NCBI RefSeq assembly: GCF_018603515.1
Contig: NZ_JACATN010000001.1
Coordinates: forward strand, 496,001-560,000
Reading direction: 5' to 3'
DNA: 64,000 bases
Source: Zobellia barbeyronii
GTDB lineage: Bacteria; Bacteroidota; Bacteroidia; Flavobacteriales; Flavobacteriaceae
Within the stretch, counting starts at the first letter, position 1. Each line of letters starts with the position of its first letter. Made by a program: the position numbers and the translations under genes. The notes under the pieces were generated by a model. The model searched no databases, was not told where the DNA came from, and saw nothing but the letters and a program-made list of their open reading frames with translations. This document shows, piece by piece, positions 7,207 to 14,760 of the stretch.

Positions 7207-8508
7207 TTAAATACTGTTCAGTAGATCTTCTATGGTAGTATATATTTTCTGCAACTGCTCATCTGTAATGACGTATGGCGCAGAAATATAGATTGTACTA
7301 CCCAAAGGCCGCAAAAATACCCCATTATTCATGAAATGCTTGAAAATTTGGTCGCGTAAATTACCATACCGTTCCATTTTCACATTAAGGTCTAACGCGT
7401 AAATAATTCCGCATTGCCGCGTACGGGCCACTTTTTCATGATTCTTTATTCTGGAATCGAATTCTTGATGCGAGGAAATTATTCTTTCTATACTATCTTG
7501 AATCTCTTCTGATTGCAATAACTCCAACCCAGCTAAAGCAGCAGTACAGGCTAAAGGGTTTCCTGTATACGTATGACCGTGAAACAGTCCTTTTGCTAAA
7601 TCATCACTATAAAACGCATTATAAACCTCTTCCGAGCAACTCGTGATAGCCATAGGAATTAAACCTGCCGTCAATGCCTTAGACATGCAAATGATATCAG
7701 GTTTAGTATCTATATAGTCTGAAGCAAAAGGTTTCCCAGTTTTACCAAAACCAGTCATGACCTCATCAGCAATGGTCAGTACACCATGCCTTTTCAATAG
7801 TTTTAAAATGCGGTTAAGGTTTTCAGCCTTGTGCATTTTCATTGCCGCAGCACCTTGTACCAAAGGCTCATAAATAAATCCCGCAATATGATTCTGTTGT
7901 AACCTAATTTCTAAATCTGAAAGAATCTCTTCTATATTTTCATCAGTAGGCACATCTATTCGCTCTACATCAATAAAAAACTCTTCAAAAGGTCCATTAT
8001 AGACAGATAGCCCTGAAACGGACATAGCTCCAAAAGTATCCCCATGAAAACCTTCTTCAAAAGCAAGCATCGTTTTGCGCTTTCTACCTTGGTTAAAATG
8101 ATACTGCAAAGCCATTTTTATACCGATTTCCGTTGCGGTAGAACCGTTATCGGAAAAGAATAATTTTTCTTGATTCTCAGGTAATAGCTTAATGAGTTCT
8201 TCGGAAAGTTTTACGGCTGGTTCATGGGTAAAACCACTGAACACCACTTGATCTAGTTTTTGCATTTGCGCATAAACCTTATCCGTAATATACTCGTTAC
8301 AATGGCCATAAGCACTTGTATACCAAGATGCGATACCGTCTATATATTCTTTTCCATTTTCGTCATACAAAACAGCACCTTTCGCCTTAACAATTCCCAA
8401 CATTTCAGGATGCAATTTATGCTGTGTTAACGGGTGCCAAAGATGTTTCTTATCTCTAACAGATAAACTTTCAGTTACTAAAGTTTCTGACGCGTTTGCC
8501 TTCTTCAT
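7207..8508 (-). CDS. bioA: Adenosylmethionine--8-amino-7-oxononanoate aminotransferase BioA
   Basis: BioA transfers the amino group of S-adenosylmethionine to KAPA to give DAPA, using PLP. The motifs HLWHPLTQHK, DGIASWYTSAYGH, FSDNGSTATEIGIKMALQY and the PLP-lysine motif ICMSKALTAG are all present. The open frame extends to 8580, but that would add 24 atypical residues including MLVGCENPASKYF. The ATG at 8508 gives a normal head (MKKANASETL) and lies four bases after a near-perfect -7 element, so it is chosen. That makes a 433-residue protein, the usual size. The gene lies between bioD (146 bases upstream) and the ketosynthase, and may be transcribed both from the operon and from its own promoter. 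Confidence 0.95.
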   Translation of the reverse strand: MKKANASETLVTESLSVRDKKHLWHPLTQHKLHPEMLGIVKAKGAVLYDENGKEYIDGIASWYTSAYGHCNEYITDKVYAQMQKLDQVVFSGFTHEPAVKLSEELIKLLPENQEKLFFSDNGSTATEIGIKMALQYHFNQGRKRKTMLAFEEGFHGDTFGAMSVSGLSVYNGPFEEFFIDVERIDVPTDENIEEILSDLEIRLQQNHIAGFIYEPLVQGAAAMKMHKAENLNRILKLLKRHGVLTIADEVMTGFGKTGKPFASDYIDTKPDIICMSKALTAGLIPMAITSCSEEVYNAFYSDDLAKGLFHGHTYTGNPLACTAALAGLELLQSEEIQDSIERIISSHQEFDSRIKNHEKVARTRQCGIIYALDLNVKMERYGNLRDQIFKHFMNNGVFLRPLGSTIYISAPYVITDEQLQKIYTTIEDLLNSI

Positions 8509-8512
8509 AATG

Positions 8513-8520
8513 CAAAGATG
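8513..8520 (-). promoter_or_regulatory. Possible internal -7 promoter element for bioA
   Basis: On the minus strand this reads CATCTTTG, seven of eight positions of TAnnTTTG if only the first T is missed. Exactly four bases then precede the ATG, the same spacing as at bioF and glyS. If it works, bioA mRNA would be leaderless. Confidence 0.35.
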
Positions 8521-8654
8521 AGGAATTAAAACTTTTTTTTTGAAGTATTTTGATGCCGGATTTTCACAACCTACCAACAAAACTTAGAAGGTCGCAAACA
8601 ACCATACCGGTTTACAGTACGTGAAATGAATTGACCTTAGTAAGACTTAATTAA

Positions 8655-9278
8655 TTATACCTGAAGCGTTTTTAAAATTGGAGCAAATTTATCAGCATAT
8701 TTCTTGATCACGGCCTTGTCAAAAACAAGCTCTTCATCAATACGACCGATTAACGATACACCCGTTTTATGAAGAATAATATTTTCAGTCTCCGGATTTT
8801 CCTTACCGCTAAACAATACTGAAACATCGTAACCCTTCTGTTGCAACCAACCAATGGTTAGAAGAGTATGATTTATACTACCCAAGTAATGTCTTGACAC
8901 CACTATAACATGGTAGGTTGGCATAATGATATCCAAAACGGTATCATTTTCATTCAGGGGCACCAAAATACCGCCTGCACCTTCAATCACTAAAGAATTA
9001 TCAGTTTTAGGCTCCACTATTTCTAGTCGGTCCATTTTAACCCCATCTCTTTCTGCAGCGGCATGCGGACTCATAGGAGTCTTCAACTCGTAGCGACTTT
9101 TATGGATAACCGTTTTATCATTTGAAATTAGCGACCTTACTTTGTCACTATCCGTGTTATCCAAATCACCGGCTTGAACGGGCTTCCAATAATCAGCCTC
9201 AAGAGCTTCCGTTATTATGGCCGAAGCGATAGTTTTCCCTACTTCGGTCGATATTCCTGTCACAAAAATTTGCTGCAT
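8655..9278 (-). CDS. bioD: Dethiobiotin synthase BioD
   Basis: BioD closes the ureido ring of dethiobiotin from DAPA, CO2 and ATP. The 207-residue protein has the family P-loop at its N-terminus (FVTGISTEVGKTIAS), the WKPVQAGDLDNTDSD motif, the substrate motif SPHAAAERDGV and VIEGAGGILVPLNE, all diagnostic. Length is normal. Its start lies one base beyond the stop of the upstream DUF2007/zinc-ribbon gene, so the two are probably translationally coupled. It is followed by a 146-base gap before bioA. Confidence 0.96.
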   Translation of the reverse strand: MQQIFVTGISTEVGKTIASAIITEALEADYWKPVQAGDLDNTDSDKVRSLISNDKTVIHKSRYELKTPMSPHAAAERDGVKMDRLEIVEPKTDNSLVIEGAGGILVPLNENDTVLDIIMPTYHVIVVSRHYLGSINHTLLTIGWLQQKGYDVSVLFSGKENPETENIILHKTGVSLIGRIDEELVFDKAVIKKYADKFAPILKTLQV

Positions 9279-9279
9279 G

Positions 9280-9663
9280 CTATTGAGGTTTTGTTATCAT
9301 GTTACAATGTAGGCATTTGTATTTTTTTTCCTCAAAAAAAGGAAAAAGTTTATATAAAATTCCTTTTCTGTTATAATACACCTCCGATTTTTGCATTTTA
9401 CAATTGGGACAGACAATCAATTTACCATTATCATCTAAGGCGTAAGCCCTAATTTCATTATATATCTCAGTAGCCTTTTCCTTATCTTCTGTATATACCT
9501 GTACTTTTACCCCACCTATTGCGTTGCTTATCATAGGGTCAGAATTCAAAGTAAACTCATCTTTAAGAAAAACAGGAATGCCTTCAGACTCTAATTTGCC
9601 TTTCAGTATTTGAACATCAGAAGGGTATTCAAAAGATGCTATCGTGTAGAATTTCTCTTTCAT
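9280..9663 (-). CDS. DUF2007-type protein with C-terminal zinc ribbon
   Basis: The 127-residue protein has two parts. Residues 1-70 (FYTIASFEYPSDVQILKGKLE, IPVFLKDEF, GGVKVQVYTEDKEKATEIYNE) match the DUF2007 putative signal-transducing domain, a small alpha/beta fold related to PII-like regulators. Residues 85-122 form a zinc ribbon with paired cysteines, CPNCK and CLHC, separated by about 30 residues. It has no signal peptide or membrane segment. It sits between bioF and bioD with one base separating it from each, so it is firmly inside the biotin operon, but no biotin role is established for this family. It might sense metal or a small ligand. Function unknown. Confidence 0.8.
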   Translation of the reverse strand: MKEKFYTIASFEYPSDVQILKGKLESEGIPVFLKDEFTLNSDPMISNAIGGVKVQVYTEDKEKATEIYNEIRAYALDDNGKLIVCPNCKMQKSEVYYNRKGILYKLFPFFEEKKYKCLHCNMITKPQ

Positions 9664-9664
9664 A

Positions 9665-10816
9665 TTATATTGCGCTACTCACTATATCTAGCAAATTATC
9701 CATCTCTTTTACAGTATTGAAACTATGCAAGCAAATCCGCAATCGTTCCTGACCTTCTGGAACGGTAGGCGAAAGAATTGGGCGAACATCAAAACCTTTT
9801 TCCTGAACAACCTTTGCCATCTCACGCACGCTGTCATTACCCGAAACCAAACAACAGTGAATAGCAGAATTACTAGAAATGAATTGGGTTTGTAATCCTA
9901 AGTCTAACAATTTATTGTTGAAATAAGAAATGTTATGTTTCAGCTCTTCCACTTCATTTACCTGATTTTTTAGATAATTATAAGTCGATAAAACAGAAGC
10001 TACGGAATGCGGCGGAAGCCCTGTTGTATAGATAAAACTTCGTGCAAAATTTATTAAATAAGATATTAAATCTTCGTTACCAAGAATTGCTGCACCATGG
10101 CAACCAATACCTTTACCAAAAGTAGTCAGACGAGCAAACACCTTATCTTGTAAATCCAATTCTTGGACCACTCCCTGCCCGTGCTCTCCATAAACACCTA
10201 TGGCATGAGCTTCATCTACCACTAAATGGCAATTATAAGTTTCGCTTATTTTAGCAAACCCTTTTAGATCAGGAGTATCCCCATCCATGGAAAAAACAGA
10301 TTCCGTGACTACATAAATTTGTGCATCAGTCAAGTTTCGACTTCGCTCAACCTGACATTTAGCAAGTAGATCTTCCAGATTGTTATGTTTAAACTTGTAA
10401 CTTTTAGCATTACCCATTCGTATACCATCACGAATACTAGCATGAATATACTCATCAAACAAAACAATATCACCTCTTTGAGGCACCGAGCTAAAAAAAC
10501 CAATATTAGCATCGTAACCCGAGTTAAAAACCAAAGCAGCTTCCGTTTGATGAAATTTGCAAAGAGTAGTTTCTAACGTTTGATAAAGTGGGTGATTTCC
10601 CGAAAGCAATCGCGAGCCCGTTGCACCATTTTGCAAAGTATTATGCGCTTCTAAGAGATGTGGCACTTGTCCTAAAATACTTTGGTTACGTGAAAACCCT
10701 AAATAATCATTTGATGAAAAATCTACTATATTATTAGGAGTAGGCAAGCTTCGCAATGCGTTAGCATTAGTTCTATCACTTAGCTTTTGCGCTAATTTAT
10801 TGGGCAATTCAACCAT
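9665..10816 (-). CDS. bioF: 8-amino-7-oxononanoate synthase BioF
   Basis: BioF is a PLP enzyme of the alpha-oxoamine synthase family that condenses pimeloyl thioester with alanine to form KAPA. The motifs VDFSSNDYLGFSRN, GATGSRLLSGNHPLY, FNSGYDANIGF, VDEAHAIGVYGEHGQG and the PLP-lysine site LTTFGKGIGCHGA are all present. It is the first gene of the operon and starts four bases after a perfect -7 element. An unusual stretch, KCQVERSRNLTDA at residues about 157-169, sits where other BioF proteins have a variable loop. It is encoded by a short repeat whose core also occurs at 18392-18405. The frame stays open and the catalytic core is intact, so the enzyme is probably functional. Confidence 0.95.
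   Translation of the reverse strand: MVELPNKLAQKLSDRTNANALRSLPTPNNIVDFSSNDYLGFSRNQSILGQVPHLLEAHNTLQNGATGSRLLSGNHPLYQTLETTLCKFHQTEAALVFNSGYDANIGFFSSVPQRGDIVLFDEYIHASIRDGIRMGNAKSYKFKHNNLEDLLAKCQVERSRNLTDAQIYVVTESVFSMDGDTPDLKGFAKISETYNCHLVVDEAHAIGVYGEHGQGVVQELDLQDKVFARLTTFGKGIGCHGAAILGNEDLISYLINFARSFIYTTGLPPHSVASVLSTYNYLKNQVNEVEELKHNISYFNNKLLDLGLQTQFISSNSAIHCCLVSGNDSVREMAKVVQEKGFDVRPILSPTVPEGQERLRICLHSFNTVKEMDNLLDIVSSAI
10336..10349 (-). repeat. Short repeat (TGAGCGAAGTCGAA core) inside bioF
   Basis: On the minus strand this reads TGAGCGAAGTCGAA and encodes the in-frame peptide ERSR within QVERSRN. A second copy with one base change (TGAGCGAAGCCGAA) lies on the plus strand at 18392-18405 inside an unrelated gene. 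From memory, this core recurs across Flavobacteriaceae genomes; only the two copies here are seen directly. Confidence 0.55.
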
Positions 10817-10820
10817 AACC

Positions 10821-10828
10821 CAAATGTA
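10821..10828 (-). promoter_or_regulatory. -7 promoter element of the biotin operon
   Basis: On the minus strand this reads TACATTTG, a full match to TAnnTTTG, followed by only GGTT before the bioF ATG. Since Bacteroidota transcripts usually begin a few bases after this box, the bioF mRNA should be leaderless or nearly so. No BirA-type inverted repeat was found around it. Confidence 0.5.
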
Positions 10829-10876
10829 GCATCTTTGAGTGAGATACTATGTATTCACTTTAAAGTTCAGGCAAGA

Positions 10877-11473
10877 CTATTCTTGTTCTAACACCGTAAA
10901 CTCTAATACAGCTTTAGTTTCATCAGTAAACCTGTGTTCTATATCTAGGTTTATCTTTCCATTCGTGTAATAGTCATATTGATTTCTAAAATAAACATTA
11001 GAAAAATCAAGTTTAAAATCCCCGCTTTCCGCCAAAACAACCCCCACTTTTGATTCGTATGCATCCTTTGCTTCGTTCAATTGGGCAACAACACCATAAT
11101 TATTGTAGTAATAGTAGTCTGAAATATCTGCCCCTGTAGTAATTAGGTATTCTGAATCTATATAAACGGTTCCATACGAGTTTGAAAATTCAGAATATTT
11201 CTGCAAATCAAATCCATAACCAAATTCTTCATCTTTTGTGGTTTCATAAACATCCAACAGCTCATTATATCCGTCCTCCTTTAAATATCTACTGAAGTTT
11301 TGGGTAAAGAAAAGGGTATCTCCCACCATATAATTAACCTGATTATCTATGTTAAATGCATCAGTTGTAGTTACCCTTATATCACCTGATGAATAGCTAT
11401 CGTCATCGGAAAAACAACCAATCAACAAAAAACTCAACAGTAAAAAACATATGTGTTTTGTACCCATAACCAC
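10877..11473 (-). CDS. Hypothetical lipoprotein
   Basis: The 198-residue product begins with a lipoprotein signal (FLLLSFLLIGC, lipid-modified cysteine at residue 20) followed by an acidic Ser/Asp stretch (FSDDDSYSSGD). In Bacteroidota such an acidic tether can act as an export signal to the cell surface. The rest is predicted mostly beta, with many Tyr, Asp and Asn residues (SDYYYYNNYGV, NVYFRNQYDYYTNGK). I do not recognise a family. It starts 5 bases after the barrel gene at 11479-12066 on the same strand, so the two form a small unit, perhaps a surface lipoprotein with its barrel neighbour. Either of two nearby ATGs, residue 1 or 3, could be the start. Confidence 0.65.
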   Translation of the reverse strand: MVMGTKHICFLLLSFLLIGCFSDDDSYSSGDIRVTTTDAFNIDNQVNYMVGDTLFFTQNFSRYLKEDGYNELLDVYETTKDEEFGYGFDLQKYSEFSNSYGTVYIDSEYLITTGADISDYYYYNNYGVVAQLNEAKDAYESKVGVVLAESGDFKLDFSNVYFRNQYDYYTNGKINLDIEHRFTDETKAVLEFTVLEQE

Positions 11474-11478
11474 AACTT

Positions 11479-12066
11479 TTAAAATCTATATCCTACTTTT
11501 ATTCCGGTCCGGACCAGAGCTCCGTTCAGAAGAAAAAAATCTACATTAAAATTAGTTCGTATTCCCAATTGCGCCTCTAATACCATCTTCTTTTTCAATA
11601 AAAGAAATCTGTATCCATACCCAGCCCCAAGACCTCCAACGGTATATGTTTTGGTACCAATAGAATAAACACCATATCCTTCTTCATTGACATTTCGTAA
11701 ATATCCGCCAGATTCATCAACTTCAGCAATGGAACCAAAAAATTCAAAAAAATGGCTCTTCTTTTGAGCTCCGTTTAAATAAAACCGCACAAAGGGTGTT
11801 ATCTCATAGTTTGTAATACGGTCGTAATAGCCAGAAGAATCAGTACTAAAATCCGAAAACCCCTCTCCATAGATTGCTCCAGACAAACCTATCGCCCATT
11901 TATTGACTACAGTACGCTCATAATTCAAATCAAAACTCTGAAAAAGTGGCAACAGAAGATTGGTAGAAACCTGATTTTTGTATTTAGGAATATTCTCTTT
12001 TTCTTGCGCCAAACTAGATGTAACCATACCTAGTGCACATAGCAAAATACAGTATTCTTTTTTCAT
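11479..12066 (-). CDS. Outer-membrane beta-barrel protein
   Basis: The 195-residue protein carries a signal peptide (MKKEYCILLCALGMVTSSLAQ). It then shows amphipathic beta strands with the order usual for small Bacteroidota barrels: NQVSTNLLLPLFQSFDLNYERTV, ITPFVRFYLNG, GGLGAGYGYRFLLLKKKMVLEAQLG and a terminal aromatic strand TGIKVGYRF. This resembles DUF3575-like barrels, suggested from memory. It is expressed divergently from the M61 peptidase gene and leads a two-gene unit with the lipoprotein that follows. No specific function can be given. Confidence 0.68.
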   Translation of the reverse strand: MKKEYCILLCALGMVTSSLAQEKENIPKYKNQVSTNLLLPLFQSFDLNYERTVVNKWAIGLSGAIYGEGFSDFSTDSSGYYDRITNYEITPFVRFYLNGAQKKSHFFEFFGSIAEVDESGGYLRNVNEEGYGVYSIGTKTYTVGGLGAGYGYRFLLLKKKMVLEAQLGIRTNFNVDFFLLNGALVRTGIKVGYRF

Positions 12067-12205
12067 ATTATTTAGAAGATACTTTATATTCCAAAAGGTT
12101 GCTTTTAAAACATTAGTAATGCGAATCTTACATTTTTAATAGTAAAAATCAAATGTAGCGAATACCCCCTATAAATGGTATATTAGTCACATTAAATTTA
12201 CATTA

Positions 12206-14017
12206 ATGAAATTCTACTTTTCCTTCTTTCTTTGTATCACCATGAGCATACTTTTTGCCCAAACCAACAACTACGAAATTTCTTTTGAGAATGCTGTTCA
12301 TCACGAAACGGTAGTAAAAGGAACCTTCCCAGAACTAGAAATAGATACGGTTACTTTTAGAATGAGCCGATCTTCTCCCGGACGATATGCACTTCATGAA
12401 TTTGCTAAAAACGTTTATAGTTTTAAAGCTACGGATAGCAAAGGGAATATTCTAGAGGTTCTACGTCCCGATCCTTATTCATGGAATGTAATAGGCCATG
12501 ATGGCACTATTAAAATAAGTTACACTTTGTTCGCCAACCGAGGCGGCGGGACCTATTCTCAAGTAGATGAAACCCATGCACATTTAAATATACCTGCGAC
12601 ATTTATGTACGCTCCAACTTTAAAAGACCGCGAAATAGCAGTGGATTTTAAAATTCGAGAAGATTTAGGCTGGAAAGTCGCTACACAACTACCCCTAGTT
12701 TCGGGCACTACATATTCAGCGCCAAACCTCTATTATTTTATGGATAGCCCAACGGAAATAAGCAATCATTCCGTTCGTGAATTTCAGGTTGATAATCATG
12801 GGAAAACACAAACCATACGTTTTGTATTGCACCATAATGGCACAGAAGAAGAACTAGATTCCTATTTTGAGAACGTTAAGAAAACCGTTCTTGCCGAGAA
12901 AGAGGTTTATGGGGAACTACCAGATTTTGATTACGGCACCTACACTTTTCTAGCCTGTTACATACCTAATGCTTCAGGAGATGGAATGGAACACCGCAAC
13001 TCTACTATTCTTACCAGTACACGTAGTCTCGCTAATGGCGGCATGGAAGGTAATATTGGTACGGTTTCACATGAATTTTTTCATGCCTGGAACGTAGAAC
13101 GTATCCGGCCAAAATCTTTGGAACCTTTTAATTTTGAGGAAACTAATATGAGTGGAGCTCTATGGTTTGCCGAAGGTTTTACCAGTTATTACACCAACCT
13201 TATTCTTTGCAGGGCAGGAATCATCTCGACCGAAAAATATGTAGAAGGTATTTCGGGCACTTTTAATTATGTCTGGAACTCGCCTGCCCGTCAATTTTTT
13301 AACCCGATTGAAATGAGCTACCAAGCTCCTTTTGTAGATGCAGCTACTTCGGTAGATCCGGTAAATAGAGAGAATACATTTATTTCTTACTATTCTTATG
13401 GAAGTGTGCTTGGTTTAGCACTAGACCTTTCACTCCGCGAAGAAAAACTAAACCTTGACGATTTTATGAAACTCGTATGGAGACAGTATGGCAAAACGGA
13501 AAAACCGTATGTAATAGAAAACCTTCAGCAAGTACTAGCCGAATATGCTGGAAACGACTTTGCCAATACTTTCTTCAACAAATACATTTATAAAAGTGAG
13601 ATGCCAGATTACAGTGCTCTTTTAAATTCTGTTGGAGTCATATTAAAACAGGATTCGGAAGTACCTTATTTTGGGGCAGCCGTATCACTAGATGGTGATG
13701 GTCATGGTGAAATCCAATCCAATCCGAAAATAGGTACACCGGCTTATGATGCCGGACTAGACAAAGGTGATGTCATTACCGATATTAATGGTAGCGGATT
13801 CCCAGACGGACAACAATTCAGTGCCTATATAGAAAAGCTAAAAGTTGGCGATACACTGAAAATTACTTTTGAACGCTTTGGGGCTGAAAAGAAAACCACG
13901 TTGCTTTTAAAAGCAAATCCTGATTATAGCTTGTTGTTAATGGAAAAAGAAGGTGATAAACCATCAAAAAAACAATTACGTAAAAGAGCCGATTGGCTTA
14001 AAACCCTAGCTCCCTAA
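12206..14017 (+). CDS. M61 family metallopeptidase with PDZ domain
   Basis: This is a 603-residue glycyl-aminopeptidase-like enzyme of the M61 family, exported by the signal peptide FSFFLCITMSILFAQ. The zinc site is H289-E290-x2-H293 in SHEFFHAWNVERIRP, with the third ligand expected at the Glu of LWFAEGFTSYY 29-30 residues later, as in the family. An N-terminal beta domain (about 20-190) precedes the catalytic domain. A PDZ domain near residues 500-580 (GTPAYDAGLDKGDVITDING) probably recognises substrate ends. The stop codon overlaps the start of the next gene by one base (TAATG), so the two are translationally coupled. A TAAATTTA element lies five bases before the ATG and may be its -7 box. 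Confidence 0.93.
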   Translation: MKFYFSFFLCITMSILFAQTNNYEISFENAVHHETVVKGTFPELEIDTVTFRMSRSSPGRYALHEFAKNVYSFKATDSKGNILEVLRPDPYSWNVIGHDGTIKISYTLFANRGGGTYSQVDETHAHLNIPATFMYAPTLKDREIAVDFKIREDLGWKVATQLPLVSGTTYSAPNLYYFMDSPTEISNHSVREFQVDNHGKTQTIRFVLHHNGTEEELDSYFENVKKTVLAEKEVYGELPDFDYGTYTFLACYIPNASGDGMEHRNSTILTSTRSLANGGMEGNIGTVSHEFFHAWNVERIRPKSLEPFNFEETNMSGALWFAEGFTSYYTNLILCRAGIISTEKYVEGISGTFNYVWNSPARQFFNPIEMSYQAPFVDAATSVDPVNRENTFISYYSYGSVLGLALDLSLREEKLNLDDFMKLVWRQYGKTEKPYVIENLQQVLAEYAGNDFANTFFNKYIYKSEMPDYSALLNSVGVILKQDSEVPYFGAAVSLDGDGHGEIQSNPKIGTPAYDAGLDKGDVITDINGSGFPDGQQFSAYIEKLKVGDTLKITFERFGAEKKTTLLLKANPDYSLLLMEKEGDKPSKKQLRKRADWLKTLAP

Positions 14018-14544
14018 TGATATGGTACACCTCAGCGTCAACGGATGATGAACTAAAGCAAATTCTTTCTCTTCAGCAAAGAAACTTGCCCTCTATAGTC
14101 TCTTTGCAAGAAAAGGAAAAAGAAGGTTTTGTAACTGTGGAGCATACTTTTGAAATTTTAAAAGCAATGAACGAAGCTTGTCCGCATATCATTGCTAAAT
14201 CTAACAATATTGTTGTTGGCTATGCTCTCTGCATGCATCCAAAATTTGCTAATGAAATTGAGGTTTTAAAACCCATGTTTAACGAAGTTGATTCCACAAC
14301 TCCAAAAAAGGAAAATTATCTGGTTATGGGCCAAATCTGTATTGACAAAACTTTTCGTAAACAGGGAATTTTCAGAAAATTGTATGAAACGATGCAGGCA
14401 GCAACACGAGAAAATTTCACCTGTATTATCACTGAAATTGATTCAACGAACGCCCGTTCACTTCAAGCACATTATGCCATAGGTTTTAAGGAGCTAAAAA
14501 CTTATCAAGCTGGTGAGCAGGAATGGAAAATTGTTGTTTTTTAG
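14017..14544 (+). CDS. GNAT family N-acetyltransferase
   Basis: The 175-residue protein has the GNAT fold. The acetyl-CoA-binding motif A is visible as MGQICIDKTFRKQGIFRKLYETMQ, where RKQGIF takes the place of the R/Q-x-x-G-x-G/A loop. The usual C-terminal strand-helix follows (TEIDSTNARSLQAHYAIGFKEL). It overlaps the M61 peptidase gene by a single base (A of TAATG), so both are made from one message. The substrate cannot be predicted. Its pairing with a peptidase suggests amino acid or peptide acetylation, but that is a guess. Confidence 0.85.
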   Translation: MIWYTSASTDDELKQILSLQQRNLPSIVSLQEKEKEGFVTVEHTFEILKAMNEACPHIIAKSNNIVVGYALCMHPKFANEIEVLKPMFNEVDSTTPKKENYLVMGQICIDKTFRKQGIFRKLYETMQAATRENFTCIITEIDSTNARSLQAHYAIGFKELKTYQAGEQEWKIVVF

Positions 14545-14760
14545 TACGTTTTTCTGTTTATTGTTAAAAATCTTTAAATTTTAACATCTTCAACTTAAAC
14601 TCCGACCGGAGCCAACACCCATAGGATTTCAAGGTTATTTTTCTCTTCCTAAAACCTATAGTTTTTTACAAGATCCTTTCTACCTACTTGCGGTTCATCG
14701 AAAATATTGTAGTAATTTTCCTTGTTTAACTTACATTTAACATTTTTAGAACACAAATCA

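Noticed and set aside
8509-8580. N-terminal extension of BioA up to 8580
   Set aside because: It would add 24 residues with no likeness to BioA proteins and would run through a near-perfect promoter -7 element. The ATG at 8508 is the better start.
8581-8654. Possible BirA operator between bioD and bioA
   Set aside because: A single GGTTTACA half-site is present at 8609-8616, but no matching inverted half lies at the expected distance. It was not called as an operator.
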